Notes: generated from the letters alone by a model not told the origin. A stretch of 64,000 bases of DNA from Gulosibacter sp. 10 (GCF_900163695.1 NZ_FUIC01000016.1:1-64000), one strand, 5' to 3'; numbered from the stretch's first letter, positions 31,877 to 39,953 are shown. A program made the numbers and translations.

Positions 31877-32034
31877 CCGACCCCGAACGGTCGCCCGCGA
31901 GCACGCCGTAGACGACCATGTCGGTGCACTCGCGACTGCGCGTCAATTGCTGTATCCCCGCGGCAGCGAGATTCGCGGAAGCTGTGCTGCGGGCGTCCGA
32001 TCGTGCCGGTTCTCACCGCTGAACGGGCCGGTAC

Positions 32035-33126
32035 CTACCTGTATCGGACGACTGCCTCGCGGATGGCATCCGAATACGAGTAGATGTCGTCGAGCGAATC
32101 GATGGGGTGACGCGTCTCGACCTTCTTCTCGTCCAGCAGCCCGAGGTATTTCTGCTTCGTATTGAAATGCAGCCGAGCGATCGGCTTGCGGTTGTTGTCA
32201 TCGAGGAGGACGGCGAAGTAGGACTTCTGATCCCGATGTGCGATCCGCTGAGGCTTCGCCTCGCTGCAGGCGATGGCCTTCACGATCTGATAGCCCTCGA
32301 GCTCTTCGAGAGTGGTCTCGATCTCCGTGTTGCGGCTGAGGTCCTGTTCGACGACCTCTTCACTCGAAATCTCTTCGGGATCTTCGGCGGGAACCGCGTT
32401 GGGCGCGGCGCTCGCTCCCAACGCGGCTTTGAGTCGATCGTTGACCTGCTCGGTGAGGTACTGCTTGGAGGCCTTGGTCACGAGGCTGGTGAACTGCCCG
32501 CGCACCTTCGCGGTGAACGCGCCCTCGTATACACGAGTCGTGAAGAACTTGATCCAGTCGTCAGAGGGTTCGCGGAACTGGGCGGCGATCTCGCGTTTCA
32601 GCGCTCCGACATATTTGAGCTCTTCCGCCGCGTTGATGATCGACTCGAGATCGAAGCTCTCCTTGCTGAGCTTCTGGATCTCGGGGATGAGTGTTTCATC
32701 GATGTCGAGAAGGTCCAAGACCAGGAAGGGCTTGGAATCCATCTTGTTCGGGGCGTCGAGGTCGGTGTAGAACTGCCATTCGACGCCGTTCGTCAGTACC
32801 GCGAGTCGGGCATTGGTGGTGGTGAAGTAACGGAACAGCTGCGACGCGTGTTCGATCTTCAGCGCGCCGAGCGAGGTCTTGCACTCGATGAGGAGCTGCA
32901 CCTCTCCGTCGCGCATGATGGCATAGTCGACTTTTTCGCCCCGTTTGGTTCCGACGTCCGCGGTGAACTCAGGGACCACTTCCAGAGGATCGAATACGTC
33001 GTAGCCGAGGATGGTGGAGATGAACGGCATCACGAAGGCGTTCTTCGTGGCCTCCTCGGTATCGATCGCCTTCGCCTGGTTCTTGACTTTGACTGCGAGA
33101 GCCTCGAGACGCTCACCGAAATCCAT
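32035..33126 (-). CDS. Stand-alone HsdR_N-like (type I restriction R subunit N-terminal) protein
   Basis: 363 residues from the ATG at 33126, ribosome site AAAGGAG. The first 150 residues match the nuclease domain of type I restriction R subunits: KNAFVMPFISTILGYDVFDP, then a PD-(D/E)xK core with Asp in KVDYAIM and the ECK in LLIECKTSLG, then LTNGVEWQFYTDLD. The rest is helical and ends with a small beta domain (KPIARLHFNTKQKYLGLL). The helicase part and the HsdM and HsdS subunits are absent nearby. The composition is less GC-extreme than the neighbours. It may be a solitary defence or nucleic-acid-processing protein; similar solitary proteins are common but not characterised. Confidence 0.72.
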   Translation of the reverse strand: MDFGERLEALAVKVKNQAKAIDTEEATKNAFVMPFISTILGYDVFDPLEVVPEFTADVGTKRGEKVDYAIMRDGEVQLLIECKTSLGALKIEHASQLFRYFTTTNARLAVLTNGVEWQFYTDLDAPNKMDSKPFLVLDLLDIDETLIPEIQKLSKESFDLESIINAAEELKYVGALKREIAAQFREPSDDWIKFFTTRVYEGAFTAKVRGQFTSLVTKASKQYLTEQVNDRLKAALGASAAPNAVPAEDPEEISSEEVVEQDLSRNTEIETTLEELEGYQIVKAIACSEAKPQRIAHRDQKSYFAVLLDDNNRKPIARLHFNTKQKYLGLLDEKKVETRHPIDSLDDIYSYSDAIREAVVRYR

Positions 33127-33259
33127 TGCCGCTCCTTTGTGACAGTGTTCGCGGCTGGAATTCCGCGTATGAGTCTCACAATAGTGGGTATCCGGCTTTT
33201 CGGGGGTCTTCGAGTGGCGCTGGCCGTAGGCGAGTATCCCGCAGTGTTCGAGCCGGCCA

Positions 33260-33280
33260 TCCCGCGGTAAGACCGCGGGA
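33260..33280 (-). terminator. Hairpin terminator after the 204-residue hypothetical gene
   Basis: 9-bp arms TCCCGCGGT / ACCGCGGGA with a three-base loop, about 12 bases past the stop at 33293. Confidence 0.5.
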
Positions 33281-33292
33281 CGACGGGTGCGC

Positions 33293-33907
33293 TCAGAACT
33301 CCGGGCGGACCTCGGCGATGTCCTCGAGTGCCTTCTGCACTCGTTCGTACAGCTCGAAGCCCCGCTCGCGCCAGGTGTCCGGCATCTCGGGATTCGTCTC
33401 GGCCTGGGCCTGCCAGGCAGCCGACCACTCGTCGAGGTCCTTCTTGAGCCGTCTTCCGAACGGCATCGTCTTGGGGTCGACGGGGTAGTTCTCGGTGAAC
33501 GACTCCCACAACGGGATGGACACGCCCCACTCGGGGAACATGCGGATGGACCGCAGGCCGTTCGGCAGCACCACCGGCTGATCCCGTTGCGCCCGCGCCA
33601 TGAGATAGCGGCTCTGCATGTCACCTCGAAGGCGCCATTCCCGAAGGCTGGTCGGCGCGATCCGGTAATCCATCCCCGAGATCCAGATGAGTCCCGTCCC
33701 GGGGCCGTCGTCCACGACGGCCAACGACCACAGGCGGGAATCCTGCTCTGAGAAGATCCTCGAGTTCTCGAGCGCCTCCTTGATCGTCGTATCACGAAGG
33801 TCCAGCGCCATCGCCGTCGCTTCGGGCCCCTCGTAGACGAACAGCCGAAAATGCGTGTCGTAGCGGTGCCGTGCCGTGGAATCCGGGTCGGCGCATTCCA
33901 TCCTCAT
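33293..33907 (-). CDS. Hypothetical protein
   Basis: 204 residues from the ATG at 33907 (an in-frame ATG two codons later, at 33901, is equally possible). Segments such as RYDTHFRLFVYEGPEATAMA, SRLWSLAVVDDGPGTGLIWI and VVLPNGLRSIRMFPEWGVSI suggest a soluble alpha/beta protein, and the C-terminus is helical (TWRERGFELYERVQKALEDI). No family is recognised. It sits between the HsdR_N-like gene and another hypothetical gene on the same strand, but a terminator separates it from the former. Confidence 0.6.
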   Translation of the reverse strand: MRMECADPDSTARHRYDTHFRLFVYEGPEATAMALDLRDTTIKEALENSRIFSEQDSRLWSLAVVDDGPGTGLIWISGMDYRIAPTSLREWRLRGDMQSRYLMARAQRDQPVVLPNGLRSIRMFPEWGVSIPLWESFTENYPVDPKTMPFGRRLKKDLDEWSAAWQAQAETNPEMPDTWRERGFELYERVQKALEDIAEVRPEF

Positions 33908-33954
33908 GCGTCCACAGTACGCACCGGCCGGAGCCGGAGCACGGCCGCGAGATG

Positions 33955-34524
33955 CTACCGGCCGTCGACGGCGCCGAGCCGGAACCCGTCGCCCGAGCGG
34001 CCGTCGAGCTTCCAGAACTCGCTCTTCGACACGGGGGCGAAGTGGTACATATCCGAATCCAGGTCGATCACGAGCAGGCGCAGGCCCACCTCCTGCAGCT
34101 GCCGGTCGACCTCCGCGAGCAGCGCCGGCGGGGCGTCGCCGCGTTGTTGCACGCTCTCGAGCGCGGTCTGCAGCCGCTCCTCGTCCCAGTGCCGGCGCGT
34201 GAGGTCGAGCCGGCCGCACGCCCGGTCCACCTGGTCGCGGATCTGCCCGGGCTCGTCCTCGCCCGACCAGTCGCACCAGCCGACGGTCGCGCGGAGCGGA
34301 TGGCTGCCGACGCCGATCAGGATGTCGATCTCGCGCGGGCCGTCGTCGGAGAACGAGTCGTCGAGGTCGGGATAGCGATCGCGGAAGTCCTCGGGACCGG
34401 CCTCCGCGAGGTACGCGACGGCTTCGCGGAACTTCCGCTGCGCGGCGGCGGTGAGGATGCTCGAGGCGAGCTCGTCGACTGGCAGAGCGTCGTTCGGGGA
34501 ATGCGCGGGAGAGGATGCTTTCAC
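33955..34524 (-). CDS. Hypothetical protein, possibly DUF6630-like
   Basis: 189 residues from a GTG start at 34524. An Ala-rich helical N-terminus is followed by EIDILIGVGSHPLRATVGWC, DWSGEDEPGQIRDQVDRACG, and a C-terminal part with LRLLVIDLDSDMYHFAPV. This last pattern resembles DUF6630-like proteins, but I hold that only loosely. No signal or membrane segment. It ends 47 bp before the next hypothetical start, so the two could be cotranscribed. Confidence 0.6.
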   Translation of the reverse strand: MKASSPAHSPNDALPVDELASSILTAAAQRKFREAVAYLAEAGPEDFRDRYPDLDDSFSDDGPREIDILIGVGSHPLRATVGWCDWSGEDEPGQIRDQVDRACGRLDLTRRHWDEERLQTALESVQQRGDAPPALLAEVDRQLQEVGLRLLVIDLDSDMYHFAPVSKSEFWKLDGRSGDGFRLGAVDGR

Positions 34525-34896
34525 GAGCCGAGCGTATCGAGCGGGAGGCGGGGAAGCGCGGGATCTCGCTGTGAGTGCGCCGTCTCGATCGGCGGCGGGA
34601 CGGTCGGATGCGGCCTGCGGCAAGGCGAGGACGCGGCATCGACGGCCCGGGGCAGGGTGCGGAGCGAAGCGAAGCTGCAGCAGGGATGCTCGTGAGACGC
34701 CCACGGGGCGGTTCTCGGCCCTGCGGAGGCCGGCCGCGGCTCGCGGTCGATCGTGAGGCCGTTCTGGTATGTCTCGGGGAGCGGCCCGCCCGGCGCCTCC
34801 ATCGCCGCGGCCGTTGCACGGGGTCGCCCGGACGACACGCATCGGCATGCGCTCCACGGCGCCCCGAAAGAACCCGCCTCCGACGAAAGGAACCCC
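34525..34896. other. Gene-free divergent region upstream of mhuD
   Basis: 372 bp of GC-rich sequence between divergent genes. Open frames here are Arg-rich noise. No clear operator or repeat was found; it must hold the mhuD promoter. Confidence 0.4.
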
Positions 34897-35193
34897 ATGT
34901 CCGTAGTGAAGATCAACGCGATCAGCGTCCCCGAAGGCGCCGGCTCCGAGCTCGAGAAGCGGTTCGCCGCCCGGCAGCACGCCGTGGACTCGGCCCCCGG
35001 ATTCGAGGGGTTCCAGATGCTCCGCCCCGTCGTGGGCGAGGACCGCTACTTCATCGTGACGACCTGGGCCAGCGAGGAGGACTTCCAGGCCTGGCAGCGC
35101 GATCGGGGCCCGCACGGCGGCAAGGGCGGGGGCGTCGCGACCGGCGCCCAGCTGCTCGAGTTCGAGATCGTGGACCTCGCCGCGCAGCAGTAG
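34897..35193 (+). CDS. mhuD: MhuD-like haem-degrading monooxygenase
   Basis: 98 residues from the ATG at 34897 (AAAGGAA upstream). The sequence tracks M. tuberculosis MhuD along its length: VVKINAISVPEGAGSELEKR, GFEGFQMLRPVVGEDRYFIV, and VATGAQLLEFEIV. Residues needed for haem cleavage are present: Asn7, Trp66 and a His at 73 in the loop that carries the axial His75 of MhuD. Members of this ABM-fold group bind haem as dimers and release iron. Two iron boxes lie just downstream, which supports a place in iron supply. The box at 35237 is downstream of this gene, so its own regulation is not shown by sequence. Confidence 0.85.
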   Translation: MSVVKINAISVPEGAGSELEKRFAARQHAVDSAPGFEGFQMLRPVVGEDRYFIVTTWASEEDFQAWQRDRGPHGGKGGGVATGAQLLEFEIVDLAAQQ

Positions 35194-35236
35194 CCCGACC
35201 GGCCCTTGCCATCCCCCGCATTCGGCCGCAAGATAG

Positions 35237-35255
35237 TAAGGCTGACCTAACTTAA
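35237..35255 (+). promoter_or_regulatory. DtxR/IdeR-like iron box upstream of the YrdC-like gene
   Basis: TAAGGCTGACCTAACTTAA, 14 of 19 matches to TTAGGTTAGSCTAACCTAA, 22 bp before the start codon at 35278. Confidence 0.6.
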
Positions 35256-35277
35256 TTCTCGAGATCGGAGACGGCGA

Positions 35278-36057
35278 ATGGCCGCAGAACGCGTGCAGTG
35301 GAACGGCGGATTGCAGGAGGAGGCCGACGCGATCCTCGCGAAGGGCGGCGGCATCGTCGTGTGCCCGACGAAGGTCGGATACATCATCCTCGCCGCCGAT
35401 CACGAGGGGCTCGAGCGCAAGTTCCGGGTCAAGGGCCGCGCCCGCAACAAGCCCGGCGTCGTGCTCTGCGGTTCGATGGAGCAGCTGCGCACGCTCGCCC
35501 GGCTCACGCCCGAGATCGAGGAGTTCTACCGGCTGCACTGGGAGCAGGACATCCTCATGGGCTGCATCCTGCCGTGGAGCGAGGAGGGGCGGGCCCTCAT
35601 CCCGGACGACGGCTCCGCCGAGCTCGTCATGGACGGGCGCGGCACGAGCTGCTTCATCATCAAGTTCGGCACGCCCGGCGAGCTGCTCGCGCGCTCGCGC
35701 TGGGATGCGGGGCGGGGGCTGACCTTCGCGAGCTCCGCGAACCCCTCCGGGCAGGGCAACCGCGGCGTCGTCGAGGGGATCGGCGAGGCGATCGCCGCCG
35801 AGGCCGACCTTGTGATCGAGGGCGACGAGTACGTGCGCTCGATCCAGCCGGAGGCCACGTCGGAGACCCGGTACGAGCAGGGCGTGATGGTGTCGTTCGT
35901 GGACGGCAGGGGAGCGCTCGTGCCCGAGCAGGGCGGCAAGCGCTCGGTCGTGCCGGCCCCGACGGTGATCCGCAAGGGGCTCGACATCGACCGCATCATG
36001 ATGAACCTCTCGGCCTGCTTCAACAGCTGGGACTACCGCCACGGCGAGTACTACTAG
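35278..36057 (+). CDS. Sua5/YciO/YrdC-domain protein, non-housekeeping type
   Basis: 259 residues. The YrdC fold is marked by GGGIVVCPTKVGYIILAADH, the KGR segment in FRVKGRARNKPGVVL, and the late FASSANPSGQGN. In the family these features bind ATP and threonine/bicarbonate to make threonylcarbamoyl-AMP. Differences from TsaC/Sua5, such as the long middle region EFYRLHWEQDILMGCILPW and the C-terminal extension ending SWDYRHGEYY, suggest a side branch with another acyl or carbamoyl substrate. An iron box lies in its promoter, and a terminator after it separates it from the PrpD-family gene, which has its own iron box. Confidence 0.72.
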   Translation: MAAERVQWNGGLQEEADAILAKGGGIVVCPTKVGYIILAADHEGLERKFRVKGRARNKPGVVLCGSMEQLRTLARLTPEIEEFYRLHWEQDILMGCILPWSEEGRALIPDDGSAELVMDGRGTSCFIIKFGTPGELLARSRWDAGRGLTFASSANPSGQGNRGVVEGIGEAIAAEADLVIEGDEYVRSIQPEATSETRYEQGVMVSFVDGRGALVPEQGGKRSVVPAPTVIRKGLDIDRIMMNLSACFNSWDYRHGEYY

Positions 36058-36069
36058 GCCTGCGAGACG

Positions 36070-36099
36070 AGCGGCGCGCACCGGACGGTGCGCGCCGCT
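36070..36099 (+). terminator. Rho-independent-type terminator
   Basis: Perfect 13-bp arms (36070-36082 and 36087-36099), GGAC loop, then T-containing tail; 12 bases past the YrdC-like stop. Confidence 0.7.
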
Positions 36100-36174
36100 T
36101 TCGAGTTTCCCGACGCCGTCGGTGGTCACCGACCTCACAGAAAAGTATCTTGACGTCGAGATAAATCGGGTGTG

Positions 36175-36193
36175 AAGTGTTAGGTGAACCTAA
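36175..36193. promoter_or_regulatory. DtxR/IdeR-like iron box upstream of the PrpD-family gene
   Basis: On the minus strand TTAGGTTCACCTAACACTT, 13 of 19 matches to the IdeR/DtxR consensus with an exact TTAGGTT half. It lies 25 bp before the GTG start at 36219. Confidence 0.55.
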
Positions 36194-36218
36194 GTTGTTC
36201 CGACGGATTGGAGATCCC

Positions 36219-37595
36219 GTGACCGAAGTGCAAGACCTCGCCGGATTCGTCGCCGAGGCGAGCTGGGAGACGCTCAGCCCCGAGGCGCTCGAGCAGCTCA
36301 AGATCCGGGTGCTCGACACCCTCGGCGTCGCGATCGGCGCGCTCGACGCCGAGCCGATCGTGGCCATCCGCGGACTGCTCGACGACCTGGGCGGGACCCC
36401 GAGCGCCACGCTGATCGGCGGCGGCCGCACGAGCCCCGAGCGCGCCGCGTTCTACAACAGCGCGCTGAGCCGCTACCTCGACTTCATGGATTCGTACCTC
36501 GCGAAGGGCGAGACCAACCACCCCTCCGACAACCTCGGTGCCGTGCTCGCCGCGGCCGAGAGCGTCGACGCCTCCGGCGCCGAGCTGCTCACGGCCCTCG
36601 CGGTGGCGTACCAGGTGCACACGCGCCTCTCGGACGTCGCGCCGGTGCGCGCCAAGGGCTTCGACCACACGACGCAGGGCGCTTTCGCCGCCGCCGCGGC
36701 CGCCGCGAAGGCGATGCGCCTGCCCGCGGAGCAGATCGCGAACGCCGTCGCGATCGCCGGCACCGCGAACGCGGCGCTGCGCGTCACCCGCACCGGCAAT
36801 CTCAGCCACTGGAAGGGGCTCGCCTACCCCCACGTCTCGAAGGAGGGCGTCTTCGCCGCGCTCCTCGCCTCCCGCGGCATCACTGGCCCCGAGGCGGTCT
36901 TCGAGGGCAACAAGGGGTTCAAGGACTCCATCGCCGGCGACTTCGAGCTCGACTGGTCGGGGGAGGACCTCGAGAGCGTGCTGCGCACGATCATCAAGAA
37001 GCACAACGCCGAGATCCACTCGCAGTCGGCGCTGGACGCCGCGCAGGACATCCGCGAGCAGGCGGGCTTCGACGCCGCCGCCATCGAGCGGGTGTGCCTG
37101 GACACCTTCGACGTCGCCTACTCGATCATCGGCGGCGGCGAGGAGGGGGATAAGCGCAGCATTCGCACGAAGGAGGAGGCGGATCACTCGCTGCCCTGGA
37201 TGGTCGCGGTCGTGCTGCTCGACGGGCGGCTGAACCCCGAGCAGTACGAGCCGGAGCGCATCGTCGCCGAGGACGTGCAGCGCCTGATGGCCAAGGTCGA
37301 GATCGCCCCGAAGGACGAGTTCTCGGCGCGCTTCCCCGACCACATGCCCGCCGATCTCGAGGTGGTGCTGACCGACGGCACCGTGCTGCGCGCGACCCGC
37401 GACACCTACCACGGCTTCCACGACAACCCGCTCGACTGGGGCGCCGCGCGCTCGAAGTTCGACGCGCTCGCTGCGCCCTTCGCCTCCGAGGCGCTGCGCG
37501 ACGAGATCGCCGAGATCGTCCAGGACCTCGAACATCGCGACGTCGCCGACCTCACAGCCGCGCTGGCGCGGGTCTCCGCCGCGCGCGAGCACTGA
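36219..37595 (+). CDS. MmgE/PrpD-family protein
   Basis: 458 residues from a GTG start at 36219 with GGAG eight bases upstream; an earlier in-frame GTG falls inside the iron box and is rejected. The family fold is marked by YNSALSRYLDFMDSYLAKGE, NHPSDNLGAVLAAAES, GFDHTTQGAFAAAAAAAKAM and NAEIHSQSALDAAQDI. Known members are 2-methylcitrate dehydratase, cis-aconitate decarboxylase and iminodisuccinate epimerase, none of which needs an Fe-S cluster. No prpB or prpC lies beside it, so a propionate role is doubtful. It is followed after 29 bp by the phosphosulfolactate-synthase-like gene, so the pair forms an operon under a probable iron-dependent repressor. Confidence 0.85.
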   Translation: MTEVQDLAGFVAEASWETLSPEALEQLKIRVLDTLGVAIGALDAEPIVAIRGLLDDLGGTPSATLIGGGRTSPERAAFYNSALSRYLDFMDSYLAKGETNHPSDNLGAVLAAAESVDASGAELLTALAVAYQVHTRLSDVAPVRAKGFDHTTQGAFAAAAAAAKAMRLPAEQIANAVAIAGTANAALRVTRTGNLSHWKGLAYPHVSKEGVFAALLASRGITGPEAVFEGNKGFKDSIAGDFELDWSGEDLESVLRTIIKKHNAEIHSQSALDAAQDIREQAGFDAAAIERVCLDTFDVAYSIIGGGEEGDKRSIRTKEEADHSLPWMVAVVLLDGRLNPEQYEPERIVAEDVQRLMAKVEIAPKDEFSARFPDHMPADLEVVLTDGTVLRATRDTYHGFHDNPLDWGAARSKFDALAAPFASEALRDEIAEIVQDLEHRDVADLTAALARVSAAREH

Positions 37596-37624
37596 TCCGA
37601 ATCACGAAAGAAAGGGAATCACCC

Positions 37625-38461
37625 ATGACCAACGCAGTCCCGCACGACGTCTCGTTCAACTTCGTCCCCCGCGCCTACCGGCCGCAGAAGCCCCGCACCT
37701 TCGGCATGACCGAGGTGCGCGCCCCCTACTACGACACCTTCGGCACCCGGCACCTGCAGGACGTCTTCGACGTGGCCGGCCAGTGGGTCGACGGCATCAA
37801 GTGGGCCGGCGGCTCGTTCTCGCTCATCCCCGTCGAGCAGGTGCGCAGGTTCAGCGAGATCGCGCACGAGCACGGCGCCTACGTCTCCTCGGGCGGCTGG
37901 ATCGAGACCGTGCTCCGCTACGGCGACGACGCGGTCGACCAGTATCTCAAGGAGGCCAAGGAGGTCGGCTTCGACGTCATCGAGATCTCCACCGGCTTCA
38001 TCATGCTCAACACCTCCGGCCTGCAGCGGCTCGTCGAGAAGGTCGTCAAGGCCGGCCTCAAGGCCAAGCCTGAGCTGGGCATCCAGATCGGCTCCGGCGG
38101 CGACTCGGGCGAGGCCGAGCTCGCGGCCGAGAGCGCCAAGGACATCGGCGACCTCGTCGACCGCGGCCGGAAGGCGCTCGACGCCGGCGCCTCGATCATC
38201 ATGATCGAGTCGGAGGGCATCACCGAGAACGTGGGCGAGTGGAACACCGGCGCGGCCGCATCCATCATCAACGGCCTCGGCCTTGAGAACGTGATGTTCG
38301 AGGCCGCCGACGGCCCCGTCTTCGAGTGGTACATCAAGAACTACGGCAACGAGGTCAACCTCTTCGTCGACCACACCCAGGTGCTGCAGCTCGAGGGGCT
38401 CCGCCAGAACATCTGGGGCAACAAGAGCACGTGGGGCCGGGTGATCAACCCCGCCCCGTAG
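37625..38461 (+). CDS. Phosphosulfolactate synthase-like (ComA-family) TIM-barrel protein
   Basis: 278 residues. Conserved parts include RTFGMTEVRAPYYDTFGTRH, DVAGQWVDGIKWAGGSFSLI, YVSSGGWIETVLRYG, FDVIEISTGFIML, GIQIGSGGDSGEAELAAE and LFVDHTQVLQLEGLR. This is the family of (2R)-phospho-3-sulfolactate synthase, which adds sulfite to phosphoenolpyruvate in coenzyme M synthesis; many bacterial and plant relatives do something else. No other coenzyme M gene is present, so a different reaction on a PEP-like substrate is likely. It is in an operon with the PrpD-family gene. A very long terminator follows. Confidence 0.8.
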   Translation: MTNAVPHDVSFNFVPRAYRPQKPRTFGMTEVRAPYYDTFGTRHLQDVFDVAGQWVDGIKWAGGSFSLIPVEQVRRFSEIAHEHGAYVSSGGWIETVLRYGDDAVDQYLKEAKEVGFDVIEISTGFIMLNTSGLQRLVEKVVKAGLKAKPELGIQIGSGGDSGEAELAAESAKDIGDLVDRGRKALDAGASIIMIESEGITENVGEWNTGAAASIINGLGLENVMFEAADGPVFEWYIKNYGNEVNLFVDHTQVLQLEGLRQNIWGNKSTWGRVINPAP

Positions 38462-38503
38462 CGGCGCGGGTCCGCCCCGGCGGGTCCGTCTCGGGCCGGG
38501 AAT

Positions 38504-38550
38504 GGCCAGGGGCCCGGGCATCGATCCGATCGATGCCCGGGCCCCTGGCC
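38504..38550. terminator. Very long bidirectional terminator hairpin
   Basis: Perfect 22-bp arms (38504-38525 and 38529-38550) with a three-base loop, between convergent genes. Confidence 0.75.
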
Positions 38551-38558
38551 GTTCGCGT

Positions 38559-39173
38559 CTACGCCAGTGCGGCTTCTGCGGGCTTGAGCGCGTCTGCGAG
38601 CTCCGCGAGGCGCCGGCCCTGGAACCGGGCGAGCGCCAGCACGTGCTCGTCGGGTGCGCCGTCGCCGGTGATCGCGCTCACGCCGTAGGGATTGCCGCCT
38701 GCGGCGTGCGAGAGCTGGTAGTCGACGTAGCCGGTCGGCACGATCACCGAGCCCCAGTGGAACAGGGTGTGGTGGAGCGAGAGCAGCGTCGACTCCTGGC
38801 CGCCGTGGCGCTCGGTGGTGGAGGTGAACGCCGACGCGGGCTTGCCGGCGAGCTGTCCCGCGGCCCACGGGCCGCTCGTGGTGTCGATGAACTGCTTGAG
38901 CTGCGAGGCGGGCTGGCCGAAGCGCGTGGGCGCGCCGAGCGCGAAGCCGTCGGCCCAGACGAGGTCCTCGGGCGTCGCGACCTCGATGTGCCGGGTCTCG
39001 GCGAGGTGCGAGGACCAGGCTTCGTTCGCGTCGATGACGCCCTGCGGGGCGAGCTCTCCGGCGCGGCGCAGGCGGACCTCGGCGCCGGCCTCCGCGGCGC
39101 CTTCGACGAAGGCCTCGGCGATGCGGTAGGTCGAGCCGGTGGACGAGTAGTAGATCACGGCGATGCGCGACAT
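38559..39173 (-). CDS. Flavodoxin-type NAD(P)H:quinone oxidoreductase (WrbA-like)
   Basis: 204 residues, the usual WrbA length. FMN-binding landmarks: IAVIYYSSTGSTYRIAEAFV (phosphate loop), ADGFALGAPTRFGQPASQLK, and AFTSTTERHGGQESTLLSLH. Such enzymes reduce quinones by two electrons and avoid semiquinone stress. It lies 60 bp downstream of an SDR-type gene, and the shared promoter has a triple GTAAGTT operator of the kind used by redox-sensing regulators. This supports a role in quinone or electrophile stress. Confidence 0.88.
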   Translation of the reverse strand: MSRIAVIYYSSTGSTYRIAEAFVEGAAEAGAEVRLRRAGELAPQGVIDANEAWSSHLAETRHIEVATPEDLVWADGFALGAPTRFGQPASQLKQFIDTTSGPWAAGQLAGKPASAFTSTTERHGGQESTLLSLHHTLFHWGSVIVPTGYVDYQLSHAAGGNPYGVSAITGDGAPDEHVLALARFQGRRLAELADALKPAEAALA

Positions 39174-39233
39174 GGATCTCCTCAGTGGTGGATGGGGTGG
39201 TCGGTGATGGCTGGTGCGGGCGGGGCCGCAGGG

Positions 39234-39953
39234 TCAGGCGTGGCGGGCGCCGCCGTCGACGTGCACGGTCTCGCCAGACACGTAGGGGGCGGTCAGCAGC
39301 CAGATCGCCGCATCCGCGACGTCCTGCGGGGCGCCGACGCGGCCGGCGAGGCTGCTCTCGGCCGCCTGCTCGTACATCGCGCCGCGCGAGGCGGCGTCGA
39401 GGCCGTCCCACGTGCCGGAGTCGGTGACGCCGGGCGAGATCGCGTTCACGCGCAGTGGCGCGAGTTCCTTGGCGAGGTGGCTCGCGAGGAACGAGACGGC
39501 GCCGTTGCTGACGCCCATGACCGTGAGGCCGGGGGCGGGGTTCCACGCCGCCGAGCCCGAGAACAGGAGGATGGATCCGGTCTCGGGCATCGACGCCGCG
39601 AAGTGCTTGGCGACGAGCATCGGCCCGACCACCTTGGCCTCGAAGGCGCCGGCGATGCCGTCGCGCTCGAGCTCGGCGACGGGCACGTTGTGGTGCGCCG
39701 AGGCGGTGATCACGATGTGGTCGACGGCGCCGAGTTTCTCGGCTGCCGCGCGGATGCCCTCCTCGTCCGTCAGGTCGAGATGCACCGACGTCGCGTCGGG
39801 CAGCTCCGCCGCGAGCCGGGCGGCGCGGTCGTCGTCGCGGGCGCCGATGACGACGCGCGCGCCGCGATCGGCCGCGGCTCGGGCCACGGCCTCGCCGAGG
39901 AATTTCGCGCCGCCGATGACCAGCACGCGCCGGCCGTCCAATGTCTCTGCCAT
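39234..39953 (-). CDS. SDR-family protein with catalytic Tyr and Lys replaced
   Basis: 239 residues with a Rossmann start VLVIGGAKFLGEAVA (instead of the common TGxxxGIG) and HLDLTDEEG, IVITASAHHN, and the C-terminal SGETVHVDGGARHA. At the active site the serine region SILLFSGSAAWN is kept, but the YxxxK pair is replaced: the aligned segment is VMGVSNGA, with Met146 where Tyr and Asn150 where Lys would be. Standard SDR reduction is therefore unlikely; a binding or regulatory role, or different chemistry, is possible. It is cotranscribed with the WrbA-like gene. Confidence 0.8.
   Translation of the reverse strand: MAETLDGRRVLVIGGAKFLGEAVARAAADRGARVVIGARDDDRAARLAAELPDATSVHLDLTDEEGIRAAAEKLGAVDHIVITASAHHNVPVAELERDGIAGAFEAKVVGPMLVAKHFAASMPETGSILLFSGSAAWNPAPGLTVMGVSNGAVSFLASHLAKELAPLRVNAISPGVTDSGTWDGLDAASRGAMYEQAAESSLAGRVGAPQDVADAAIWLLTAPYVSGETVHVDGGARHA

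Noticed and set aside
34525-34896. A possible small gene in the gap upstream of mhuD
   Set aside because: All frames give Arg/Gly/Ala-rich sequence without a ribosome site or recognisable domain.
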